Of a DNA stretch of 64,000 nucleotides, positions 25,755 through 38,866 are shown in pieces. Below the pieces are notes generated by a model. The model was given only the letters and a program-made list of their open reading frames with translations, made no database searches and had not been told where the DNA came from. The stretch spans positions 2,170,001-2,234,000 of the forward strand of contig NZ_AP023189.1 of the NCBI RefSeq assembly GCF_012767755.2, written 5' to 3'. The translations under genes were made by a program, and so were the position numbers. Every line of letters begins with the position of its first letter. Position 1 is the first letter of the stretch. This stretch comes from Pseudomonas tohonis (GTDB taxonomy: Bacteria; Pseudomonadota; Gammaproteobacteria; Pseudomonadales; Pseudomonadaceae).

Positions 25755-27626
25755 TTAATCGCCACCGCGATACAGGCCCTGTTCCCGCAGGCGCTTGTAC
25801 AGGGTGTTGCGGCTGAGGTTGAGGCGCCGGGCGAGGTCGGAGATGTTGCCGCCGCAGGCCTGTAGCTGGGCGGCGAGGCTTTCGTCCGTTGTTTGCGCTG
25901 GCGTAGCGCCGGGGGTGGGTGGTGGGGCGTCTGGCAGATCGGCGAAGAAGTCATCCGGCAGGTGCTCGCGGCGGATGGGGTGTTCCTCGGCCATGGCCAG
26001 GGCGATCTGGATCACGCTGCCGGCCTGGCGCAGGTTGCCGGGCCAGGGGTGGGCCATGAACAGTTCCAGCACGTCGCTGCTGAAGCCGGCCCACTGGCGC
26101 GGCTCGCGGTGCTGTTCCCAGAGGCGGCGGAACAGTTCGCCACGGTCGCTGCGTTCGCGCAGGGGCGGCAGTTCGAGGTTGAGTCCGCTGACGCGGTAGT
26201 AGAGGTCCCGGCGGAACAGCCCGGCGTCCACGTCCTGGCGCAGCGGGCGGTTGGTGGCCGATACCAGGCGGATGTCCACCGGGTAGGGCTCGCCGCCACC
26301 GAGCGGCTGCACGCTGCGTTCCTGCAGCACCCGCAGCAGGCGGGCCTGGACGTTGAGGGGCATGTCGCCGATCTCGTCGAGGAACAGGGTGCCCTGGTGC
26401 GCCTTGCGGATCAGGCCGACGCTGCCCTTCTGGCTGGCCCCGGTGAAGGCCCCCTTTTCGTAACCGAACAGCTCCGACTCCACCAGTTCGGCCGGGATGG
26501 CCGCGCAGTTCACCGCCACCAGTGGCTTGCCGGCGCGGGAGCTGGCCTGGTGCAGGGCCTTGACGAACACCTCCTTGCCGACGCCCGTTTCGCCCTGGAT
26601 GAGGATGGGAATGTCCTTTTCCAGCAGCCGCCGTGCCTGTTGCACCACGCGGTCGACGCGGGCGTCGCCGAGGCTGAGGGTGCCGAGGGTCAGTTCGCCA
26701 CGTGGCGCTTCGCTCGGCGCGGCCGGAGCGGGGCGGAAGTCGCGGGGTTCGATGCGCGGCTTGCGCGGACGCAGCAGGCGGCCATGGAAGCGGTAGCGGC
26801 CGGCAGCGCGCAGCGGGAAGGGCAGGTTGTCCGGTTGCGCCAGCAACTGCGGCAGGCTGAGGTCGAAGAGGCTTTCGATGTTCATCCACGACAGGCCGAT
26901 GCCCAGCAGCGAGTCGGCGCGGCGGTTGGCCGAGACCACCTGGCCGGCCTCGTCGAACACCAGCAGCCCGGCCCACTGGCTGTCGAGGTTGTCCAGGCTG
27001 GTGTTGAAGCTGAGCTGGAAGTAGTCGTCCTTGAAGCGCCCCAGGATCAGCCGGTTCTCCACCGACTGGCTCATCATCTTGACCATGCCCAGGGTGTGCG
27101 AGGGCGGCAGGTAGCTGTCGCTGGAGACGTCGAGCACGCCGATCATCTGCCGCGTGGCGTCGAAGATCGGCGAGGCGGAACCGGTCATGAAGCGGTTGGC
27201 CTTGAGGAAGTGCTCGTCGCGCTGGATGTGCACGGCCTGGCCGCAGGCCAGCGCGGTGCCGATGGCGTTGGTGCCGGTGGTGCGTTCCTGCCAGAGGGCG
27301 CCGGCGACGAAACCGGCGGCCTGGGACGGCTCGACGAAGCGGCGGTCGCCCCAGGATTGCAACAACTGGCCCCGGCTGTCGGCGAGCATGATCAGGCAGT
27401 TGGAGTTGGCGAGGATGTTCTCGTAGTAGGGCAGGACCTCCTGGTGGGTGGTCTGCACCAGGAAGTGCTGGCTTTCCAGCAACGCCGAGACGTCGCCCGC
27501 AGCGGCTTCGCCGAAGCTCGGCCGGCTCTGGTGGGTAAGGCCGAAGTCGCGGCAGCGGTTCCACGAGTCGCGGACGATCGCATCGTGGTTCGGCGCCGGG
27601 GTGGGCGCCTGGGCAGGAGTGGCCAT
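25755..27626 (-). CDS. AcoR-type sigma54-dependent activator (GAF-AAA-Fis)
   Basis: 623 residues. A GAF-like sensory region lies at about 60-200 (ERTTGTNAIGTALACGQAV, then GSASPIFDATRQMIGVLDVS), followed by a PAS-like stretch. The AAA+ core has Walker A GETGVGKE, the sigma54-contacting GAFTGA in YEKGAFTGASQKG, and Walker B LFLDEIGD. A Fis-type HTH ends the protein (GGNISDLARRLNLSRNTLYK). AcoR-family proteins switch on catabolic operons for alcohols and related carbon sources. It is divergent from the glp-like transporter operon, which has a sigma54 promoter, so that operon is the probable target. Its stop is 2 bp from the convergent BchE-like gene's stop. Confidence 0.93.
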   Translation of the reverse strand: MATPAQAPTPAPNHDAIVRDSWNRCRDFGLTHQSRPSFGEAAAGDVSALLESQHFLVQTTHQEVLPYYENILANSNCLIMLADSRGQLLQSWGDRRFVEPSQAAGFVAGALWQERTTGTNAIGTALACGQAVHIQRDEHFLKANRFMTGSASPIFDATRQMIGVLDVSSDSYLPPSHTLGMVKMMSQSVENRLILGRFKDDYFQLSFNTSLDNLDSQWAGLLVFDEAGQVVSANRRADSLLGIGLSWMNIESLFDLSLPQLLAQPDNLPFPLRAAGRYRFHGRLLRPRKPRIEPRDFRPAPAAPSEAPRGELTLGTLSLGDARVDRVVQQARRLLEKDIPILIQGETGVGKEVFVKALHQASSRAGKPLVAVNCAAIPAELVESELFGYEKGAFTGASQKGSVGLIRKAHQGTLFLDEIGDMPLNVQARLLRVLQERSVQPLGGGEPYPVDIRLVSATNRPLRQDVDAGLFRRDLYYRVSGLNLELPPLRERSDRGELFRRLWEQHREPRQWAGFSSDVLELFMAHPWPGNLRQAGSVIQIALAMAEEHPIRREHLPDDFFADLPDAPPPTPGATPAQTTDESLAAQLQACGGNISDLARRLNLSRNTLYKRLREQGLYRGGD

Positions 27627-27687
27627 GTGAGCCTCGCAGCGTTCTTGTTGTTATGGGTCATTCGCTCTGCGGCGATCCGAGCAGTGT

Positions 27688-27768
27688 TGTTCATGACTGT
27701 TCAAAGTCAACGCCCGAGATGTTCAGTTGTTCACATTCGAATGTTCAATTCTGTTCAAGTGAACATTC
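27688..27768 (+). promoter_or_regulatory. Cluster of TGTTCA half-sites (probable activator binding region)
   Basis: TGTTCA occurs at 27688, 27698, 27720, 27728, 27742 and 27752, and inverted as TGAACA at 27760. The last pair forms the dyad TGTTCA-AG-TGAACA (27752-27765). A second perfect palindrome, ACATTCGAATGT, lies at 27733-27744. The dyad centre is about 100 bp upstream of the predicted operon start, a normal position for a sigma54 enhancer. Binding by the adjacent AcoR-type protein is inferred. Confidence 0.7.
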
Positions 27769-27832
27769 CTTCGAGGCGCTTTTTCCTCTTCAAGTTCATA
27801 TGAATCAACGGGTTGAAGTGGATTTTCGTGTC

Positions 27833-27849
27833 CTGGCACGGAAGTCGCC
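27833..27849 (+). promoter_or_regulatory. Sigma54 promoter of the glp-type transporter operon
   Basis: CTGGCACGGAAGTCGCC has a perfect -24 element (CTGGCACG) and the invariant -12 GC at the required GG-N10-GC spacing. Transcription should start near 27860, about 45 nt before the first gene. Confidence 0.82.
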
Positions 27850-27905
27850 TTGTGATGGCGCGGCCCAGAGCCGCCAATGGCCGAGAACAACCACAAGGAC
27901 ACGCC

Positions 27906-28988
<1,083 letters not shown>

Positions 28989-28998
28989 GGAGCCGCCC

Positions 28999-30092
28999 AT
29001 GGCCGAGATACGCCTGCAGAGCCTCGCCCACAGTTACGCCAGCCAGCCGAAGGGGCCGGAGGACTACGCCATCCTGGCGATGGACCACGTCTGGGAGCAG
29101 GGCGGCGCCTATGCGCTGCTGGGGCCTTCGGGCTGCGGCAAGTCGACCCTGCTGAACATCATCTCCGGGCTGCTCAGCCCCTCCGAAGGGCAGGTGCTGT
29201 TCGACACCCGCGAGGTCAACCTGCTGCCGCCGGAGGCGCGCAACATCGCGCAGGTTTTCCAGTTTCCGGTGGTCTACGACACCATGACGGTGTTCGACAA
29301 CCTGGCCTTCCCCCTGCGCAACCAGGGCCTGCCCGAGTCGCGGGTGCTGAGCAAGGTCAGCGAGATCGCCGAGGTGCTCGACCTGCACCACCTGCTCAAG
29401 CGCAAGGCGCGCAACCTGACGGCGGACGAGAAGCAGAAGGTCTCGATGGGGCGGGGGCTGGTGCGCGACGACGTGTCGGCGATCCTCTTCGACGAGCCGC
29501 TGACGGTGATCGACCCGCACCTGAAGTGGAAGCTGCGGCGCAAGCTCAAGCAGATCCACGAGCAGTTCAACATCACCATGATCTACGTGACCCACGATCA
29601 GCTGGAGGCCTCGACCTTCGCCGACAAGATCGCGGTCATGTACGAGGGGCGCATCGTCCAGTTCGGCACCCCGCGCGAGCTGTTCGAGCGGCCGCTGCAC
29701 ACCTTCGTCGGCTTCTTCATCGGCAGCCCGGGGATGAACCTGATCGAGGTGCGCCCGGAGGGTGAGGCGCTGGTCTTCGGCGCCACCCGCGTGCCCCTGG
29801 CCCCGGCCATGGCGGCGCACCTGGCCAAGGGGGGCTGGAGCAGCCTGAAGCTGGGCATCCGCCCGGAGTTCGTGCACGTCAGCGACGAGCCCTTCGTCGA
29901 TGCCCTGGCCGGCGAGGTGACGCACGTGGAGGACCTGGGCACCTACAAGATCCTCACCCTGAACCTGGATGGGCAGCGGCTCAAGGCGCGCATGCAGGAG
30001 GACCAGGCCGTGCCGCGTGGCACGGCGTGGATCGGCTTCCCCTCGCAGTGGCTGATGCTCTACGCCGATGACTTGCTGGTGGAGGTGGCGCC

Positions 30093-30096
<4 letters not shown>
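28999..30096 (+). CDS. GlpT-like ABC transporter ATPase (degenerate signature, intact H-loop)
   Basis: 365 residues. Walker A is GPSGCGKST, Walker B is AILFDEPLTVIDPH and the H-loop His is in IYVTHDQLEAS. The signature segment reads NLTADEKQKVSMGRGLV, so LSGGQ is replaced by LTADE. It therefore complements the first ATPase, which has the signature but lacks the H-loop His. A C-terminal TOBE-like domain is present. This corresponds to the subunit called GlpT in the Rhizobium glycerol transporter; I leave the symbol blank because glpT usually means the glycerol-3-phosphate antiporter. ATGA overlap with the next gene. Confidence 0.9.
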
Positions 30097-30962
<866 letters not shown>

Positions 30963-30970
30963 GGCCGCCC

Positions 30971-31771
<801 letters not shown>

Positions 31772-31779
31772 GGTGATTT

Positions 31780-32052
31780 ATGGAATGGATGGCCTGGACC
31801 CTGCCCACCGCGACCTTCTTCGGCAGCATCGCGCTGGTGCTGTTGCTGATGGGTATCTGGGAGCTGCGTTCGCCCTGCGTCGAGCGCAAGGGCTTCCTGC
31901 CGATCGTCACGACCCGTGGCGACCGGCTGTTCATCGGGCTGCTCGGGAGCGCCTACCTGCACCTGTTGGTGATAGGCGCGACCAGCTGGAACCTGTGGGT
32001 AGCGTCTGCGCTATCCGTCGTGTGGTTGTTGGTCGTGATGCGCTTCGGCTAG
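31780..32052 (+). CDS. glpU: Small DUF2160 membrane protein, GlpU-like
   Basis: 90 residues with about three hydrophobic segments (PTATFFGSIALVLLLMGIWE, then LFIGLLGSAYLHLLVIGA and LWVASALSVVWLLVVM). It matches the small DUF2160 protein that accompanies glycerol-type ABC transporters, where it sits between the permeases and the binding protein, as here. Its role is unknown; a small accessory subunit of the channel is plausible. It starts 8 bp after the permease stop. Confidence 0.85.
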   Translation: MEWMAWTLPTATFFGSIALVLLLMGIWELRSPCVERKGFLPIVTTRGDRLFIGLLGSAYLHLLVIGATSWNLWVASALSVVWLLVVMRFG

Positions 32053-32085
32053 TTGCGACCGTTCTGAATCCCAAAGGAGGTGTCT

Positions 32086-33822
<1,737 letters not shown>

Positions 33823-33868
33823 GGCTGGAAGGCAGGCCCCGGATGCCCGGGGCCTCTTCGCTGAAACG

Positions 33869-33896
33869 AAAAACGGCACCCTCGGGTGCCGTTTTT
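33869..33896. terminator. Bidirectional terminator between glpV and folD
   Basis: AAAAACGGCACCC-tc-GGGTGCCGTTTTT, with A and T runs that serve both converging transcripts. A second GC-rich hairpin, AGGCCCC-ggatgcc-CGGGGCCT, lies just upstream near 33834-33856. Confidence 0.88.
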
Positions 33897-33913
33897 CATG
33901 GTGCTGCCGCTGC

Positions 33914-34768
33914 TCAGTCGTGCAGGGTTTCCGCCGCGTGGAGGGTGTTCTCCAGCAGGCAGGCGCGAGTCATGGGGCCGACGCCGCCCGGGACCGGGGT
34001 GATCCAGCTGGCGCGTTGCAGGGCCGGCTCGTATTCCACATCGCCCACCAGCTTGCCGTCTTCCTGGCGGTTGATGCCGACGTCGATGACGATGGCACCT
34101 TCCTTGATCCACTCGCCCTTGACCAAGCCCGGCTTGCCGGCGGCGACCACCACCAGGTCGGCGCGGCCCACGTGGCCGGCCAGGTCCTTGGTGAAGCGGT
34201 GGGTGACGGTGACGGTGCAGCCGGCCAGCAGCAGCTCGAGGGCCATGGGGCGGCCGACGATGTTGGAGGCGCCGACGACGACCGCGTCCATGCCGTAGAG
34301 ATCGGCCCCGGTGCTTTCCAGCAGGGTCATGATCCCCTTCGGCGTGCAGGGGCGCAGCAGCGGCATGCGCTGGGCCAGGCGGCCGATGTTGTAGGGGTGG
34401 AAGCCGTCCACGTCCTTGTCCGGGCTGATGCGTTCGAGCAGCAGGGACGCGTCCAGGTGCGCCGGCAGCGGCAGTTGCACGAGGATGCCGTCGATGGTCG
34501 GGTCGACGTTGAGGCGGTCGATCAGCGCCAGCAGGTCTTCCTGGCTGGTGCTGGCCGGGAGGTCGTGGGCCTCGGAGATGAAGCCGACTTCCTCGCAGTC
34601 CTTGCGCTTGTGCGCGACATAGACCTGAGAGGCCGGATCGCTGCCAACCAGGATGACGGCCAGGCCGGGAATGCGCAGGCCTTGCTGGCGGCGCTCGTCG
34701 ACGCGCTGTGCTATCTGTTGGCGGAGGCGGGCGGCGATCGTTTTGCCGTCGATCAGTTGTGCGGTCAT
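33914..34768 (-). CDS. folD: FolD, methylenetetrahydrofolate dehydrogenase / methenyl-THF cyclohydrolase
   Basis: 284 residues, full length. The catalytic Lys is in [14 protein letters not shown]; the substrate region [12 protein letters not shown], the signature [15 protein letters not shown], the NADP loop [19 protein letters not shown] and the C-terminal [11 protein letters not shown] are all present. It interconverts one-carbon folates for purine and formyl-Met synthesis. In PAO1 it follows cysS; here about 10 kb lies between. Confidence 0.96.
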   Translation of the reverse strand: MTAQLIDGKTIAARLRQQIAQRVDERRQQGLRIPGLAVILVGSDPASQVYVAHKRKDCEEVGFISEAHDLPASTSQEDLLALIDRLNVDPTIDGILVQLPLPAHLDASLLLERISPDKDVDGFHPYNIGRLAQRMPLLRPCTPKGIMTLLESTGADLYGMDAVVVGASNIVGRPMALELLLAGCTVTVTHRFTKDLAGHVGRADLVVVAAGKPGLVKGEWIKEGAIVIDVGINRQEDGKLVGDVEYEPALQRASWITPVPGGVGPMTRACLLENTLHAAETLHD

Positions 34769-34899
34769 GTCGCGTGATTAACCATCGGAAGGGGCTAAAA
34801 AGGGCGCATATTCTCGCATGGCGTGGCTTTTGGGCAAAGGCGGCTGGTCAGCATTTTCCCGTAACCCCTTTATCTTTCTAAATTTTTTTAAATTTCCTG

Positions 34900-34926
34900 T
34901 TGACGAGGTAGGGGGCCCTCTATAAC
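34900..34926 (+). promoter_or_regulatory. Stable-RNA promoter of the tRNA cluster
   Basis: TTGACG (34900-34905) is followed by TATAACAT from 34921. The -10 can be read as TATAAC with a 15-bp spacer or TAACAT with a 17-bp spacer. An AT-rich tract (AATTTTTTTAAATTT, 34881-34895) immediately upstream looks like an UP element. GCGCCCCGC after the -10 is the GC-rich discriminator of growth-rate-controlled promoters. Start near 34933, about 105 nt before tRNA-Arg. Confidence 0.65.
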
Positions 34927-35038
34927 ATGCGCCCCGCTTGTCGAGCACAGCAACTAGCTGGGTAAGACGGCAAACGTAGAAGTCTACAGGCTTCTGCTGA
35001 AGCCGAAGCTTTTAGTAATCTGTTCCGCAGATGAATAA

Positions 35039-35115
35039 GCGCCCGTAGCTCAGCTGGATAGAGCATCCGCCTTCTAAGCGGATGGTCGCAGGTTCGAGTC
35101 CTGCCGGGCGTGCCA
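35039..35115 (+). tRNA. tRNA-Arg (anticodon TCT)
   Basis: 77 nt including encoded CCA. Acceptor stem GCGCCCG pairs with CGGGCGT; D loop AGCTCAGCTGGATAGAGC; anticodon loop CTTCTAA with TCT; T arm GCAGGTTCGAGTCCTGC. First of three tRNAs. Confidence 0.96.
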
Positions 35116-35149
35116 ATTTGGCAAGTTTGGCTCAAGCAAGACGTAATAT

Positions 35150-35226
35150 GGTGGGCGTAGCTCAGTTGGTAGAGCACAGGATTGTGGCTCCTGGTGTCGT
35201 GGGTTCGATTCCCATCGTCCACCCCA
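35150..35226 (+). tRNA. tRNA-His (anticodon GTG)
   Basis: 77 nt including the extra G at position -1 that marks tRNA-His, and encoded CCA. Acceptor GTGGGCG pairs with CGTCCAC; anticodon stem CAGGA/TCCTG with loop TTGTGGC; T arm GTGGGTTCGATTCCCAT. Confidence 0.96.
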
Positions 35227-35235
35227 TATTCGAGA

Positions 35236-35263
35236 AAGCGCCAGGCCTAGTGCCTGGCGTTTT
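35236..35263 (+). terminator. Terminator-like hairpin between tRNA-His and tRNA-Leu
   Basis: AAAGCGCCAGGC-ctagt-GCCTGGCGTTTT, an 8-bp GC-rich stem with a T run, 10 bp after tRNA-His. It could end or reduce transcription before tRNA-Leu, or mark an RNA processing site. No separate tRNA-Leu promoter is obvious in the 17 bp that follow. Confidence 0.6.
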
Positions 35264-35280
35264 CGTTTCAAGCGTTGCAA

Positions 35281-35365
35281 GCGGACGTGGTGAAATTGGT
35301 AGACACACCAGATTTAGGTTCTGGCGCCGCAAGGTGTGAGAGTTCGAGTCTCTCCGTCCGCACCA
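35281..35365 (+). tRNA. tRNA-Leu (anticodon TAG)
   Basis: 85 nt with the long variable arm of class II tRNAs (TGGCGCCGCAAGGTGTGA region) and encoded CCA. Acceptor GCGGACG pairs with CGTCCGC; anticodon stem CCAGA/TCTGG with loop TTTAGGT. Confidence 0.96.
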
Positions 35366-35673
35366 TGTAAGCAGTCGTAGTCCGGGCTGCGCGAGGCGAG
35401 CCTCCAGAGATCCCGGATACGCAATCAGAGAAAGGCAGCTCCCTCGGGGCTGCCTTTTTTCGTTTTCGGGCACGGCTCGTGCGCCAACCGGCCGCAGTGC
35501 CGTTCCCTGGGGGCTGTGCTCTACTCGAATCTCGCCGCCCGCCCGGCCGCAAGGCATCGGGCAGGGATGCTGGTCGGGTGGGGCGGTCTGTTCATTCCGC
35601 GTTCTCATGGAGCCGTTCCTGGGTGCATCCGCCTGGGCTGTTTTCTCGTGTGCGTAATTTGCAGGCTGGCTGG
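35366..35673 (+). terminator. tRNA-cluster terminator (stem 35431-35460) within a 308-bp gap
   Basis: AAAGGCAGC-tccctcggg-GCTGCCTTTTTT at 35431-35460 ends the tRNA transcript. The rest of this gap, up to the stop of the broken beta-lactamase-like gene, shows no gene, repeat or clear site. Confidence 0.85.
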
Positions 35674-37474
35674 TCAGGGGTTGGCGTCACTGCGCACGAA
35701 GCGGTAGCCCAGGGCTTCGAAGCCGTCCGGGCGCAGGGTGAGGGTGTCGCCGAGGCTGCGGCCGCTCCCGGCGAGGATGGCGTGGGCATTGTCCTGTGGC
35801 TGCAGGATGTAGTCGCCGATGGGGTCGCCGTCGGAGCGGCCGCTGGCCAGGAGCAGGCCGTCTTCCAGGCGCAGCCTGAGGCTCAGGGCGCTGTCCTCGC
35901 TCGCGTCACCGGCAATGCGATAGTCGCCGGCCAGCTCTGCCCATTCGGGAGGGATGGGGTTGGCGTCTACGCGTTCACCGATGAAGAGCGTCTGCCCGTG
36001 TCGACGGCCGACCAGCACCTGGCGCCCTTGCAGTTCCACCACATCCAGCTGCAGTTGGCCCAGCTCGCCCAGGTCCAGTGGCCAGAGGCCGAGGCGTTTC
36101 TTGCGGGCCCTCAGCCAGCCGGCTGCGTCCCATAGCAGTTCGACGCGAAGGCCGGGGAGCTCCGCGTACAGGCGTTCGCCCCTGGGGTGGATATGGATCA
36201 GGCCGGCGCCTGTGGCGTAGCGTCCGCTCAGGCGTCGGCGATCCTGTGGGCTCGGGCGTTGCAGGACGGCAACGCCGGAAGGCTTCGTCGGGGTGCTTTC
36301 GGGGTGGGCTGCCTTGCCATCGCGCGCCTGCAGCATCAGTCGCATCGACAGGCTGGCGAGCTGCGTGGTGACGGCTGCTGCGCTGTCCGAGTTGGCAAGG
36401 ACGACGACGCCGAGGCGCTGTTCCGGCAGCAGGATCATCTGGGCATTGAAGTCGCCGGTCGAGCCGCTGTGTTCGACGATGCGCAAGCCATGGATGGCCA
36501 ATTCGCCGCCGCAATCACCGAGGAACCAGCCGAGGCCTACCGAGCAGTCCAGGTCCAGTGCGTTGCCGGCGTTCTGCGGATGCAGCATCTCGCGGATCGA
36601 GGCTGGCTGTAGTACTTGTCGGCCTTGGTAGCGGCCATCGGCGAAGATCATCTGCATGAAGTGGCTGAGGTCGACCGGGCTGGCCCAGAGGCTGCCGGCG
36701 GAGAGGTCCCTTATGTTGAGGTCCGCCGAGGGCTTGCCTCCTTTATAGCCGCGTGCGCGATAGGGCTGCTGGTCGCTGTTGCCGAGGAAGCCCGCGTGGC
36801 GCATGCCCAGCGGTTGCAACAGCGCTGCCTGGGCGCACTGCTCGAAGTCGCAGCCACTGGCGCGTTCGATCGCGGCGCCGGCCAGGGCGTAGCCAGACCG
36901 TCTGCGTACCGGGCATATGGCTCAGCCAGGTGCCGCTGGCGAGGGCGGGCAGTTCGCCGAGGGGTAGCGGGTACTCGGCGACCTGGCCTTCGAGGCGGTC
37001 GGTCGGCAGGCCCGACTGGTGGCTGAGCAGGCGGCGCAGGGTGATGGCGCGGTCGGCCGCCGCCTGGTCTGTATGGAAGCGCGAGCGCACGTAGAACTCG
37101 CGCAGGCTGGATTGCAATGGGGCGTCCAGGTCCAGGGCTCCCCGTTCGCGCAGTTGCATGGCGAGGCTGGCGGTGATCGGCTTTGACAGCGAGCCGACGC
37201 GGAAGGCGGTGTACTCGTCGGCGGAGAGGCGTCGCTCGCGGTCCGCGTAACCGAAGCCCCGGGCCCAGATCACCCGCTGGTCGTCCACCAGCGCCAGGGC
37301 CAGGCCGGGTATTTCGTGGGCCTGCATCTGCTGGCGGATGTGCTCCTGCAGGAAGACGATCAGTTCGCTGTAGTCGCCCTGGCGGATATCCGGCGTCGGT
37401 GTGCTCGGCAGGCCCTGGCAGCCGGCGCTGCCCAGCAGGCAGCCGAGCAATGGCAGGCGCAACGCGTGGAACAT
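35674..37474 (-). pseudogene. Frameshifted beta-lactamase-family (class C-like) lipoprotein gene, PA1797-like
   Basis: Two overlapping minus-strand frames make one protein of about 600 residues. Frame 1 starts at 37474: signal sequence with lipobox GSAGC (Cys19), then the serine motif SLSK (Ser95-Lys98) and a helix-rich region to TWLSHMPGTQTV. From about 36895 the homologous sequence (GYALAGAAIERASG, then EHSGSTGDFNAQM as the HSG motif) continues in another frame to 35674. The shift falls where the YxN catalytic motif should be, as if a few bases were lost there. Unless it is a sequencing error, the product is inactive. In PAO1 this gene neighbours parRS and responds to that system. Confidence 0.8.
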
Positions 37475-37576
37475 GGGGTTCTCCCTGGGTGATCAGGGAG
37501 CCGATGCTAGGGGCGGTGGGGCGGGGCTGTCCGCCTGGCTTTGTCTGCAGTCTGTGAAAGATTGTGAAGCGGCGCC

Positions 37577-38863
37577 TCAGCCCTGGCGGGCCCAGCTGAG
37601 GCGGAAGGAGGCGCCGCCCTGCGGTGCGTCCAGCACTTCGGCGTGGCCACCGTGCCATTGCGCGACACAGTGGACGATGGCCAGTCCCAGGCCGAAGCCG
37701 CCGGTGCGACGGTCGCGGCTCTCGTCGAGGCGGGAGAAGGGTTCGAAGACCCGCTGGCGGGACTCCTCGGGGATGCCGGGGCCGTCGTCGTTGACCTGGA
37801 TCTGGTAGCTGTCACCGTCCTGGAGGAGGGCGACGTCCACCCGGCGGTCGGCATGGCGGATGGCATTGCGCAGCAGGTTGATCACTGCGCGGGCCATGAA
37901 GCGTGGCTCGATGCGCAGGCTTTCCACCGCGCAGGTGCTGATCTCGCAGCGAACGCCGGCCGCTTCGGCTTCCAGGGCCACATCGGCGACCACGCTTTCC
38001 AGCCAGCTGGCGGCGTCGATGTTCTCGCGGTGCGAGCCTACGGCGCTGTGCTCCAGGCGCGCGTAGGTGAGCAGTTCGGAGACCATCCCTTCCAGCTCGC
38101 CCAGGTCGGCGCGCATGTCGTCCACCAGGGCCTGGTGGTCGGGGTGGTCGGAGCGGCGGGCCATCTGTTCCAGTTCGAAGCTGAGGCGGGCAATGGGGGT
38201 GCGCAGTTCGTGGGAGACGGCGTTGGTCAGTTCGCGCTGGTTGCTGATCAGGCTTTCGATGCGATCGGCCATCTGGTTGAAGTGCTCCGCCAGCTTGCGG
38301 CAGTCAGAGCCGCGGAATACCGGCGTGCGGGTGCCGAGGTCGCCGTCGCCGAAGCGCTGGGCAGCCAGGCGCAGGGTCTCCAGGTTGCGCCAGTGCGGGC
38401 GGACCCAGAGGAACAGCACCAGGCCCACCAGGAAGCCCAGCAGCAGGTAGGCGCCGATGGTGTAGAGCAGGGTGCCGGCCGGCTCCGCGGGCAGGTCGAT
38501 CACCAGCAACTGCGGGCCGTCGTCGATGCGGCTTATATAGCGGGTGTAGTTCTCGCGGGTGACCAGCAGGTCGTTGAGGATCAGCTTGCGCTCGCGCTCG
38601 TCCAGGGCGAGGTCACTGGCGTCCTTCAGCTCCAGGCGCAGGCCGTAGTGGGGGCGCCAGTCATCCATCTGGCGCGCGCGGCCGGCGGCGTCCAGCTGGC
38701 GCAGGCGCTCGGTGAGGGCATAGGCCTGGCCGCGCACCGCTTCGCGGTTGTATTCCTCGAGGCTGGGGGCGAAGAGGGTGGAGATGACGTGGTCGACCAC
38801 GAAGATGGCGCCGCCGAAGCCCACCGCGAGCAATAGATAGAGGCGCAGGAACAGGCGCAGCAT
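37577..38863 (-). CDS. parS: ParS sensor histidine kinase
   Basis: 428 residues. An N-terminal membrane segment (LRLYLLLAVGFGGAIFVVDH) is followed by a periplasmic sensor region, a second membrane segment (YTIGAYLLLGFLVGLVLFLW), a HAMP linker, the H box VSHELRTPIARL, N box NLLRNAIRHADRRVDV, G1 DDGPGIPEE and G2 GGFGLGLAIV. ParS senses cationic antimicrobial peptides and phosphorylates ParR, which remodels lipid A and efflux in P. aeruginosa. It starts 3 bp after the parR stop, and the broken beta-lactamase-like gene lies downstream. Confidence 0.92.
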   Translation of the reverse strand: MLRLFLRLYLLLAVGFGGAIFVVDHVISTLFAPSLEEYNREAVRGQAYALTERLRQLDAAGRARQMDDWRPHYGLRLELKDASDLALDERERKLILNDLLVTRENYTRYISRIDDGPQLLVIDLPAEPAGTLLYTIGAYLLLGFLVGLVLFLWVRPHWRNLETLRLAAQRFGDGDLGTRTPVFRGSDCRKLAEHFNQMADRIESLISNQRELTNAVSHELRTPIARLSFELEQMARRSDHPDHQALVDDMRADLGELEGMVSELLTYARLEHSAVGSHRENIDAASWLESVVADVALEAEAAGVRCEISTCAVESLRIEPRFMARAVINLLRNAIRHADRRVDVALLQDGDSYQIQVNDDGPGIPEESRQRVFEPFSRLDESRDRRTGGFGLGLAIVHCVAQWHGGHAEVLDAPQGGASFRLSWARQG

Positions 38864-38866
38864 GGT

